From Methanoregula sp. UBA471 (GTDB lineage: Archaea; Halobacteriota; Methanomicrobia; Methanomicrobiales; Methanospirillaceae): a stretch of DNA of 5,348 bases. The position numbers and the translations under genes are program-made. The DNA lies in contig DADT01000012.1 of NCBI GenBank assembly GCA_002495065.1, forward strand, positions 13,159-18,506, in the 5' to 3' direction. Below are positions 1 through 4,696 of this stretch, one piece after another (position 1 is the stretch's first letter; every line of letters begins with the position of its first letter). Under the pieces are notes generated by a model. The model was not told the origin of the DNA and did not search any database. It saw only the letters and a list, made by a program, of their open reading frames with translations.

Positions 1-116
1 CGGAGCATGGCACCGAGGAGTTTACTCGCTGGTTCGATGATGCACACGGACTTACCGGTGTCACCGGCATTTTTTAAGGAACACATTCCATCTGCTATTG
101 GATTACTTCGTGTCAT
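1..116 (-). CDS. rps8p: Small-subunit ribosomal protein uS8 (S8), N-terminal part only
   Basis: uS8 is a primary 16S rRNA binder in the central domain of the small subunit. The gene runs off the left edge, so only 38 full codons are visible. They begin MTRSNPIADGMCSLKNAGD and continue through EPASKLLGAML, which matches the archaeal S8 N-terminus (NPIADA-type start, then the invariant PASKL). Archaeal S8 proteins are usually about 130 residues, so about 90 are missing. The start is ATG 116, preceded by the Shine-Dalgarno AAGGTGA. Another ATG at 121-123 is in a different frame and meets a stop after six codons. The gene follows rps14p, as expected. Confidence 0.95.
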   Translation of the reverse strand, partial: MTRSNPIADGMCSLKNAGDTGKSVCIIEPASKLLGAML

Positions 117-123
117 TGTGCAT

Positions 124-130
124 TCACCTT
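124..130 (-). promoter_or_regulatory. Ribosome binding site of rps8p
   Basis: The minus strand reads AAGGTGA, with a 7-base spacer before ATG 116. It lies just after the rps14p stop and shares one base with it. It selects ATG 116 over the out-of-frame ATG at 121-123, which directly abuts the element and has no room for a spacer. Confidence 0.8.
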
Positions 131-285
131 CAGCTCATCTTTTTAAAGCCAATTTTCCGGGCCCACTCACGGAAGCATTGCCGGCAGAACATGATATGAT
201 ATCTGCGCACAAGTCCCTGTTTACGCCCGCACATCTTGCATTCGTTCGCACCGCGACCATAGATCTTCTTCTGTTCTCCAGCCAT
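130..285 (-). CDS. rps14p: Small-subunit ribosomal protein uS14 (S14), zinc-ribbon form
   Basis: uS14 sits in the small-subunit head and helps shape the A-site region. I translated this short gene directly: 51 residues, beginning MAGEQKKIYGRGANECKMCG and ending RKIGFKKMS. Four cysteines, Cys16-x2-Cys19 and Cys34-x2-Cys37, form the zinc-binding pattern of the short zinc-dependent S14 type, which is general in archaea. LVRRYHIMFCRQCFREWARK (25-44) is the typical family segment. The ATG overlaps the rpl5p TAA as TAATG, with GAGGTG 5 bases upstream. The TGA stop lies 13 bases before the rps8p start. Its position between uL5 and uS8 is the standard order of the spc-type cluster. Identification is very secure. 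Confidence 0.98.
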   Translation of the reverse strand: MAGEQKKIYGRGANECKMCGRKQGLVRRYHIMFCRQCFREWARKIGFKKMS

Positions 286-782
286 TAGCGCACCTCTACC
301 TGATACTGTTCTTTAAGAAATGCAATTGCATCCTCTTTCTTCACGCGCTGTTTTGCCGGGAGTTTTTTCTGCTCCATGCGTCTGCGGGTGATCCGAATAC
401 CTTTACGTTCGAGAACAACATTGACGTCCATACCAAAGATACCGACCTGCGGGTCGTAGGACATACCGGGAAAATCCGTATGTTCTTCAATACCAAACGA
501 GATATTCCCGCTCTTGTCAAACTGGCTCTCAAAGACCGTTTTATTGATGATCCCAATCGATGTTGCAAAAAAATCGCGGGCTGTTTTGCCACGGAGTGTT
601 ACTTTGCATCCGATCGGGGCACCTTTCCGTATAGAGAATGCCGGCTGGGTCATCCTGGCAATGCTCCTGACAGGAGTTTGTTTGGTAATCGTCTTCATGA
701 TATTTTCAGCTTTCACGAGCTTTTCGCCGCTCTCACCGACTCCCATGTGAACAACTACCTTGTCGATATAGATATCGCGCAT
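285..782 (-). CDS. rpl5p: Large-subunit ribosomal protein uL5 (L5)
   Basis: uL5 binds 5S rRNA and contacts P-site tRNA from the central protuberance. From ATG 782 the product has 165 residues, starting MRDIYIDKVVVHMGVGESGE. Family segments follow: PVRSIARMTQPAFSIRKGAP (37-56), CKVTLRG (59-65), the diagnostic FGIEEHTDFPGMSYDP (96-111), GIFGMDVNVVLERKG (114-128), and a basic RRRMEQKKLPAKQRVKKEDA near the end. A GTG at 791 is also in frame (three extra residues, MTS). I prefer ATG 782, by analogy with rps19p and rpl22p, because the GTG again forms part of a GTGA element placed 5 bases before the ATG. The Shine-Dalgarno match is weaker here (CAGTGA), and a GGGGG tract could serve the GTG instead, so the start is uncertain while the identity is not. 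The stop overlaps rps14p as TAATG. Confidence 0.95.
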   Translation of the reverse strand: MRDIYIDKVVVHMGVGESGEKLVKAENIMKTITKQTPVRSIARMTQPAFSIRKGAPIGCKVTLRGKTARDFFATSIGIINKTVFESQFDKSGNISFGIEEHTDFPGMSYDPQVGIFGMDVNVVLERKGIRITRRRMEQKKLPAKQRVKKEDAIAFLKEQYQVEVR

Positions 783-787
783 CGAAG

Positions 788-793
788 TCACTG
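788..793 (-). promoter_or_regulatory. Probable weak ribosome binding site of rpl5p, containing the rps4e stop
   Basis: The minus strand reads CAGTGA, with GTGA matching the 3' half of the archaeal Shine-Dalgarno consensus, then a 5-base spacer and ATG 782. The TGA is the rps4e stop. The match is weaker than at other junctions, and a GGGGG tract about 8 bases before the GTG at 791 is the competing explanation. Confidence 0.5.
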
Positions 794-1513
794 TTCAATC
801 CCCCAGGTTGTTATTGCGGGTGTCTGTTTCCCAACCATGTAGATATACGGAGAAATCGTTTCAAAGCGTGTGCCTGTCGCTTCATCCATAAGGATGATCT
901 TGTTGGGAACACTGCCATGTGTCTTGATGATCTCGATGATCCGGGCAACTTTTCCTGAATGCCGGCCACCGGTTACCATCGCCATATTTCCTACAACAAA
1001 CGGGAAATGATCGATGATTTTGAAACGGTCTTCTGGTTTTAGTGACACGACGATCGAGTCGTGTGAGTTAAACGTGTTATCTGCAATGATGTTGGCACCA
1101 TAGCGCAGGTTTAACTGAACTTTGCCACCGGCAATGACAGTTTTATTCTGGATTTTGCACAATCTGCTCTGGGCAGCGTCAGCGTCAATTTCCACAGCCA
1201 GATGGCGGCCATTTTTTCCACGCTGCATCCGATAATATTTACCTGTTTTCGGGATGGCAATAATATCAAATATGCCAATCCCCATTTTTGGATTCCTGCA
1301 GGGTCTTCCGTTGACGATAACATCGTTCTGATTGAGGATCTGCTTGACTTCTTTCAGATTCCTGGCAAAACCCATATGATCGCGGAGCCAGACTGCAATC
1401 GGCATAGCATTTGCGTTATGGGGACCGGGTGCGGTTTTTGTAATAAATTTTGTAGTTTTCTTAGCAATGTGCCACGAGTCCGGGGCATTCAGCCGCTTCA
1501 GATGATCAGACAT
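788..1513 (-). CDS. rps4e: Small-subunit ribosomal protein eS4 (S4e)
   Basis: eS4 is a small-subunit protein found in archaea and eukaryotes and absent from bacteria, so it marks this cluster as archaeal. The 241-residue product has the expected domain order. The N-terminal RS4NT region is SDHLKRLNAPDSWHIAKKT (2-20). An S4 RNA-binding domain follows at about 39-85 (PIAVWLRDHMGFARNLKEVK, then VIVNGRPCRNPKMGIGIFD). The central eS4 domain contains KVQLNLRYGANIIADNTF, and a KOW motif lies near VGNMAMVTGGRHSGKVARI (174-192). The C-terminus contains FETISPYIYMVGK. The ATG overlaps the rpl24p TAA as TAATG, with a strong GGGGAGG 7 bases upstream. The length fits the family. Identification is very secure. 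Confidence 0.98.
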   Translation of the reverse strand: MSDHLKRLNAPDSWHIAKKTTKFITKTAPGPHNANAMPIAVWLRDHMGFARNLKEVKQILNQNDVIVNGRPCRNPKMGIGIFDIIAIPKTGKYYRMQRGKNGRHLAVEIDADAAQSRLCKIQNKTVIAGGKVQLNLRYGANIIADNTFNSHDSIVVSLKPEDRFKIIDHFPFVVGNMAMVTGGRHSGKVARIIEIIKTHGSVPNKIILMDEATGTRFETISPYIYMVGKQTPAITTWGIEQ

Positions 1514-1878
1514 TATTCAGCCTCCCCTAATTTTGCTTCCCGCCGCTTGTCAGCGAGATTCAGTTTGGTGACCAGTACGTTTGATGCATCGATGAGGCGG
1601 GGAACTTCAGTCCCATCAGCTTTCGTCGACGAAACCCCGTGAACAACAACTTTTGACTTTTTGGTATCAACTGCATCCACAAGCCCCTCATCACCGGCAA
1701 AATCTCCCCGGGTTACTTTTACAGTATCGCCCTTAATCACACGCAGTGTCTTTTTCTTGTATTGTTCCTGGAGCGCTGCGGAGAGGGGAGCGTTGAGGTA
1801 TTTTGTTTTCACGTGTAAAGGTGCCTGATAGCGCGCCTTTCTCTGCTTCCTTGGCTGTTCGCTTTCTATTCGTACCAT
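1513..1878 (-). CDS. rpl24p: Large-subunit ribosomal protein uL24 (L24), KOW protein
   Basis: uL24 is an early assembly protein that binds the 5' region of 23S rRNA. The 121-residue product is the archaeal/eukaryotic (L26e-like) form. It has a basic N-terminus (QPRKQRKARYQAPLHVK, 8-24), SAALQEQYKKKTLRVIKGD (33-51), then the KOW motif VIKGDTVKVTRGDFAGDEG (47-65) with VDTKKSKVVVHGV (70-82). The C-terminus covers IDASNVLVTKLNLADKRRE and ends in a short acidic stretch, GEAE. The start ATG 1878 follows the rpl14p stop by 9 bases, and the Shine-Dalgarno sequence TGAGGTG includes that stop codon. The TAA stop overlaps the rps4e start as TAATG. Identification is very secure. Confidence 0.98.
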   Translation of the reverse strand: MVRIESEQPRKQRKARYQAPLHVKTKYLNAPLSAALQEQYKKKTLRVIKGDTVKVTRGDFAGDEGLVDAVDTKKSKVVVHGVSSTKADGTEVPRLIDASNVLVTKLNLADKRREAKLGEAE

Positions 1879-1883
1879 TACCG

Positions 1884-1890
1884 CACCTCA
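1884..1890 (-). promoter_or_regulatory. Ribosome binding site of rpl24p, containing the rpl14p stop
   Basis: The minus strand reads TGAGGTG, followed by a 5-base spacer and the ATG at 1878. The first three bases are the rpl14p stop codon. It is a close match to the archaeal GGAGGTGA consensus. Confidence 0.8.
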
Positions 1891-2286
1891 CACAATAATC
1901 GTAGCCATTGAACCGAGCTTGGGAAACCTTTCTGCAACTTCACGTGCGACCGGCCCCTTGATCTCCGTTCCTTTCGGCTCATTTTTCTCATCAACGACGA
2001 CTACTGCGTTGTCATCGAAGGATACCCGCATTCCATTCGGTCTCCGCATCTCCTTTCTCTGACGGATGACAACAGCACGCACAAGCTTCCTGCGCATGTC
2101 CGGGGTACCTTTCTGGACGCTGGCCGTGCAGAGATCCCCGAGACCCAGCTTGGGCTGACGGCGCCTGACACCGTGGTAGCCAAAGACAGAAATGATCTGT
2201 ACTGTCCTGGCGCCGGTATTATCGGCGCATGCAAGCCTTGTTCCTGTAGAAAGTGCACGCGGTATCGTAGACTGCTTTGCTTTCAT
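1888..2286 (-). CDS. rpl14p: Large-subunit ribosomal protein uL14 (L14)
   Basis: uL14 is a beta-barrel protein on the subunit interface of the large subunit; it forms an intersubunit bridge and is the docking site for anti-association factors. The 132 residues are exactly the usual archaeal length. Visible motifs are ALSTGTRLACADNTGA (11-26), the L14 signature region AVVIRQRKEMRRPNGMRVSF (71-90) followed by DDNAVVVVDE, then GTEIKGPVAREVAERFPKLGSMA (106-128). The ATG at 2286 overlaps the rps17p stop as ATGA, and GAGGTG lies 8 bases upstream in the rps17p coding sequence. The frame is open further upstream to 2340, but that part only shadows rps17p. Identification is very secure. Confidence 0.98.
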   Translation of the reverse strand: MKAKQSTIPRALSTGTRLACADNTGARTVQIISVFGYHGVRRRQPKLGLGDLCTASVQKGTPDMRRKLVRAVVIRQRKEMRRPNGMRVSFDDNAVVVVDEKNEPKGTEIKGPVAREVAERFPKLGSMATIIV

Positions 2287-2609
2287 TGCTGAAGCACCTC
2301 TACGACTACAAAGGTGGTGCTCTTCGACAGGGGTCTGCACTCAGCGATCTTCACCATATCTCCGGCCTTTACCTGAATACAGGTGGGGTTATGGGCGTGA
2401 AGTTTCGAGCTGCGTTTCTCATACCGCTTGTATTTACGGATGTAATGCAGGTAATTGCGTTCTACTACTACCGTTCCCATCATTCGGTCGCTCACGACTT
2501 TGCCGGTGATCACCTGGCCGCGCACCGGTAAAGTGCCGTGAAACGGACAATTAACGTCCTGACATTCCTGTTTTGGTGCCTGAACGTCCAATCCAATGTT
2601 TAGTGCCAT
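2283..2609 (-). CDS. rps17p: Small-subunit ribosomal protein uS17 (S17)
   Basis: uS17 is an OB-fold primary binder of 16S rRNA in the small-subunit body. The 108-residue product is the archaeal form with an N-terminal extension (NIGLDVQAPKQECQDVNCPFHGTL, 4-27). The extension contains Cys16 and Cys21 in the conserved C-x4-CPFHG pattern. The OB-fold follows with VRGQVITGKVVSDRMMGTVVVER (29-51), then YIRKYKRYEKRSSKLHAHNP (56-75) and GDMVKIAECRPLSKSTTFVVVEVL (83-106), which is typical of the family. The ATG overlaps the rnp1 stop as TAATG, with GAGGA 7 bases upstream. The C-terminal codons overlap the start of rpl14p by four bases. Identification is very secure. Confidence 0.98.
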   Translation of the reverse strand: MALNIGLDVQAPKQECQDVNCPFHGTLPVRGQVITGKVVSDRMMGTVVVERNYLHYIRKYKRYEKRSSKLHAHNPTCIQVKAGDMVKIAECRPLSKSTTFVVVEVLQQ

Positions 2610-2893
2610 TATTTTATCCTCTTCTTCTCGTGCAGGTTGATTCTCTTTTCAGGAGCCAGAACCATCACGGATCCATTTATCTCAACAAGTTCGCTGCCTG
2701 GAAGGTGCAGCTGAAATCTGCTGTGCATCTTGGGGATGCGTTTGACCCCCAGGGGGGTCTCGATTATCAGCAGATTTTTTGTTTCATCGATAATGCAACC
2801 TGACAGTCCCCGATGAAGGGGATTTGTGGCTCCGGATACCAGAACGTCCAGTCCGATCAGTTCATGCCGGAGGACATTCTGGGGAGTGATCAT
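2609..2893 (-). CDS. rnp1: RNase P protein component 1 (Rpp29/Pop4 family)
   Basis: This is the archaeal homologue of eukaryotic Rpp29/Pop4, a protein subunit of RNase P, which removes the 5' leader from precursor tRNAs. It pairs with Rpp21 and binds the specificity domain of the RNA. The 94-residue product shows the family pattern: N-terminal TPQNVLRHELIGL (3-15), then an Sm-like beta barrel with GLSGCIIDETKNLLIIET (29-46), KRIPK (51-55), and a closing strand GSVMVLAPEKRI (74-85). The end is basic. The ATG overlaps the rpl29p stop by four bases (ATGA), with GGAG 6 bases upstream. The TAA stop shares a base with the rps17p start. Its place between rpl29 and rps17 is the known archaeal arrangement and supports the call. 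The catalytic RNA is not in this window. Confidence 0.95.
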   Translation of the reverse strand: MITPQNVLRHELIGLDVLVSGATNPLHRGLSGCIIDETKNLLIIETPLGVKRIPKMHSRFQLHLPGSELVEINGSVMVLAPEKRINLHEKKRIK

Positions 2894-3093
2894 ACGGTTC
2901 TCCTGTGGTTCTGTTCGGTTATCAGACGAGCTATTGTTCGCCTGAGTTCCCCTATATGACCCGGGTTCTCTGTTGCGCCACCCGCACTGACTTTCCCATA
3001 ATGCTGGACAAGCTCCATTCGTAACTTTTCCATTTGTTCCTGGAGTTCTATATCCGAAAGCTGCTGGACATCCCGAGCTCGTAATATTGCCAT
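2890..3093 (-). CDS. rpl29p: Large-subunit ribosomal protein uL29 (L29)
   Basis: uL29 is a small two-helix protein next to the exit tunnel, where it helps form the docking site for targeting factors. The 67-residue product matches the family's usual size. It has helix 1 around LSDIELQEQMEKLRMELVQH (12-31), the archaeal loop GGATENPGHI (38-47), and helix 2 around GELRRTIARLITEQN (48-62). The start is ATG 3093, one base after the uS3 stop, with GGAGGA 8 bases upstream inside the uS3 coding sequence. The frame is open further upstream, but that extension reads through the uS3 gene in another frame and has no L29 similarity. The stop overlaps the next gene as ATGA. Confidence 0.96.
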   Translation of the reverse strand: MAILRARDVQQLSDIELQEQMEKLRMELVQHYGKVSAGGATENPGHIGELRRTIARLITEQNHRRTV

Positions 3094-3094
3094 G

Positions 3095-3793
3095 TTACTG
3101 GTCCTCCACAAATGGCACTTCATCGGGAAGTGCGGGTTCATCCGAATCAATATCGCTGATGTCCGTTACGGTAACCTTAGGTGCCACGCGCTTCTTTTCC
3201 TGTTCAATTACGGTAAAGTGATCCGGCAGTTTCGCACCTGCAGGAACCAGCTTGACCTGAACGCCTATGACACCCAGTTTCTTGATAGCAACCGCATAGC
3301 CTTTCTCAACTATTGTGTTGCTCGGTTCGCCGCAGTGTTTGATGTATCCTTCGGTAAACTTCTGGGTACGGGCTCGTGCGCCGGTCAGTTTTCCGGCGAT
3401 AACAACCTCACATCCCAAGGCTCCGGAATCCATAACCCGACGAAGAATGCTTGATCCCGCTTTGCGGAAGTACCACCCGCGTTCAAGAGCGTTTGCCAAC
3501 CTTTCTGCCATGATCTGAGCGTTGAAGCTGGGGTTAGTAACCTGCTGAACTTCAATCTGGGGTGATTCAACTCCATAGTTCTGAGCGAGGTCCAGGGTCA
3601 ACTGATGGACCAGTTTTCCTCCTTTGCCGATAACAATCCCGGGTTTTTCGGCAAAGATAGTAACCTGTGTGCCCAGCGGGGTTCTTGCGATATCCATTCC
3701 GCCGTATCCTGCCCGTTTGAGTTCTTTCGACAGATATTTTTCGACACGGGCTTTCCGCACCCCTTCTGAAATAAACTTCTTCTCAACGGCCAT
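3095..3793 (-). CDS. rps3p: Small-subunit ribosomal protein uS3 (S3), KH-domain protein
   Basis: uS3 is a head protein of the small subunit that helps form the mRNA entry channel. The product has 232 residues. It opens MAVEKKFISEGVRKARVEKYL, followed by a type II KH domain with the GxxG loop GKGG at residues 56-59 (context PGIVIGKGGK). The C-terminal S3 domain includes FNAQIMAERLANALERG (90-106), RRVMDSGALGCEVVIAGKL (118-136) and GARARTQKFTEGYIKHCGEP (138-157). Residues from about 209 on form an acidic tail rich in Asp, Glu and Pro (DISDIDSDEP and onward, ending VEDQ), unusual charge for a ribosomal protein but seen in some archaeal S3 proteins. The ATG overlaps the uL22 stop by one base, and GAGGTG lies 5 bases upstream. 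Identification is very secure. Confidence 0.98.
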   Translation of the reverse strand: MAVEKKFISEGVRKARVEKYLSKELKRAGYGGMDIARTPLGTQVTIFAEKPGIVIGKGGKLVHQLTLDLAQNYGVESPQIEVQQVTNPSFNAQIMAERLANALERGWYFRKAGSSILRRVMDSGALGCEVVIAGKLTGARARTQKFTEGYIKHCGEPSNTIVEKGYAVAIKKLGVIGVQVKLVPAGAKLPDHFTVIEQEKKRVAPKVTVTDISDIDSDEPALPDEVPFVEDQ

Positions 3794-4257
3794 TACGCCA
3801 CCTCACGGACAACGATTTCGATATTTACAGTCTCACGGACCTTCGGCGTCGCACGTCCCATTGCGCGTGGGAAGAAAGACTTCTGGGCCCGTCCGCGGTT
3901 TGCCGACACGTGGATGATCTCAAGATTATCGGCGTCAAGACCGATGTATTCGGCATTTTTCTTCACGGATTCCAGAACACGGATATAAGCTCTGGATGCT
4001 TTTACCGGATATCTTCCGGCATCCCAGTTGCCCGGGAGACCTCGTTTGTGTGCCACATTCCGGTTAAATCGTCTGAAAGGGATGGCTTTCTTTAAACCTA
4101 TAACATCATTCAGATACGTAATTGCGTCGTTTACACGCTGGTGCCTGATAAACGTGGCAATCTCGATCGAATGCTTGGGCGACATATTAAGTTCGTTGGC
4201 CTTCGCTTTTGCTATGGTATCGCCACTTATCTTCTGTGAATATTCAATTCGTGCCAT
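3793..4257 (-). CDS. rpl22p: Large-subunit ribosomal protein uL22 (L22)
   Basis: uL22 binds 23S rRNA, and its long beta hairpin lines the nascent-peptide exit tunnel. The 154-residue product is the longer archaeal form. It begins MARIEYS, has the helical core with SPKHSIEIATFIRHQRVNDA (26-45), an archaeal insert around FRRFNRNVAHKRGLPGNW (61-78), and AGRYPVKAS (80-88). The tunnel hairpin region follows as RGRAQKSFFPRAMGRATPK (121-139), and the protein ends in NIEIVVREVA. Three in-frame starts exist (GTG 4266, ATG 4263, ATG 4257). The last fits best, because GAAGTGA lies 5 bases upstream and archaeal L22 proteins commonly begin MAR. The stop TAA shares its final A with the uS3 start (TAATG). 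Identification is secure. Confidence 0.96.
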   Translation of the reverse strand: MARIEYSQKISGDTIAKAKANELNMSPKHSIEIATFIRHQRVNDAITYLNDVIGLKKAIPFRRFNRNVAHKRGLPGNWDAGRYPVKASRAYIRVLESVKKNAEYIGLDADNLEIIHVSANRGRAQKSFFPRAMGRATPKVRETVNIEIVVREVA

Positions 4258-4262
4258 GTTCA

Positions 4263-4269
4263 TCACTTC
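4263..4269 (-). promoter_or_regulatory. Ribosome binding site of rpl22p, containing the rps19p stop
   Basis: The minus strand reads GAAGTGA, followed by a 5-base spacer and the ATG at 4257. The terminal TGA is the rps19p stop codon. The site overlaps the alternative start codons at 4266 and 4263, which argues for the third in-frame start, ATG 4257. Confidence 0.75.
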
Positions 4270-4682
4270 AGCGGGACGTATTTGCTGCCTCTTGTCGCAC
4301 CGATACCGGCACTGCCGTGAGAAACCCTCTTTCGTGTCAATGCAAACTCTCCGAGATAGTGAAAGACGGACTCCGGCTGAAATTCGACTTTCATGAATTC
4401 CTTGCCATTGTAGATCTCAATTGATCGGCCTACCATCTCCGGCATGACGATCATCTCACGCAGGTGAGTTCTTATTTTCTCGTCACCTTCACGGACCTTT
4501 GCGAGTAAGGTCTCTTCACCCCGGGAGAAACCCCTTACTATTTTGCGACGTGCACGTGCTGGCATGAGAGGGAGTAGTTCACTCATCCCCATCGCCTTCA
4601 GCTCGTCGATCTTAAATCCACGATAGGTGAACTCTTCACGCCTTCGTGGCATTCTTTTCTGAGTCTTTTTTGGTGCTGCCAT
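4263..4682 (-). CDS. rps19p: Small-subunit ribosomal protein uS19 (S19)
   Basis: uS19 sits in the head of the small subunit, where it contacts uS13 and the A-site finger of the large subunit. The 139-residue product has the archaeal N-terminal extension (basic QKRMPRRREEFTYRG, residues 8-22), then the S19 core. The core includes VGRSIEIYNGKEF (84-96) and the family signature region FHYLGEFALTRKRVSHG (107-123), with a basic C-terminus ending SKYVPLK. The ATG at 4682 is chosen over an in-frame GTG at 4691, because the GTG is part of the Shine-Dalgarno element AGGAAGTGA that lies 5 bases before the ATG. That element also contains the uL2 stop codon, so the two genes are separated by only 5 bases and are probably translationally coupled. 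Identification is secure; only the exact start carries some doubt. Confidence 0.96.
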   Translation of the reverse strand: MAAPKKTQKRMPRRREEFTYRGFKIDELKAMGMSELLPLMPARARRKIVRGFSRGEETLLAKVREGDEKIRTHLREMIVMPEMVGRSIEIYNGKEFMKVEFQPESVFHYLGEFALTRKRVSHGSAGIGATRGSKYVPLK

Positions 4683-4687
4683 ACCGT

Positions 4688-4696
4688 TCACTTCCT
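4688..4696 (-). promoter_or_regulatory. Ribosome binding site of rps19p, containing the rpl2p stop
   Basis: The minus strand reads AGGAAGTGA, one mismatch from the archaeal consensus AGGAGGTGA, with a 5-base spacer to the ATG at 4682. Its last three bases are the TGA stop of rpl2p. This site decides the start of rps19p: the GTG at 4691 lies inside it and is unlikely to be used. Confidence 0.8.

Noticed and set aside
7..288. Plus-strand open frame of 93 codons at the left edge
   Set aside because: It lies antisense to rps8p and rps14p, both of which match known families with good Shine-Dalgarno sites. The predicted plus-strand product resembles nothing I recognise.
480..842. Plus-strand open frames opposite rpl5p, one with a hydrophobic, membrane-like stretch
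   Set aside because: The hydrophobic look arises from the complement of uL5 codons. The minus-strand gene is certain, and nothing supports a second gene.
1202..1642. Plus-strand open frame of 146 codons spanning rps4e and rpl24p
   Set aside because: It crosses the junction of two well-identified genes on the other strand and has no recognisable protein features.
2287..2340. Possible longer rpl14p start upstream of 2286
   Set aside because: The extension only shadows rps17p. ATG 2286 gives the standard 132-residue archaeal protein.
3094..3150. Possible longer rpl29p start upstream of 3093
   Set aside because: The extra codons read the end of rps3p in another frame and show no L29 similarity; ATG 3093 has a good Shine-Dalgarno site and gives the normal length.
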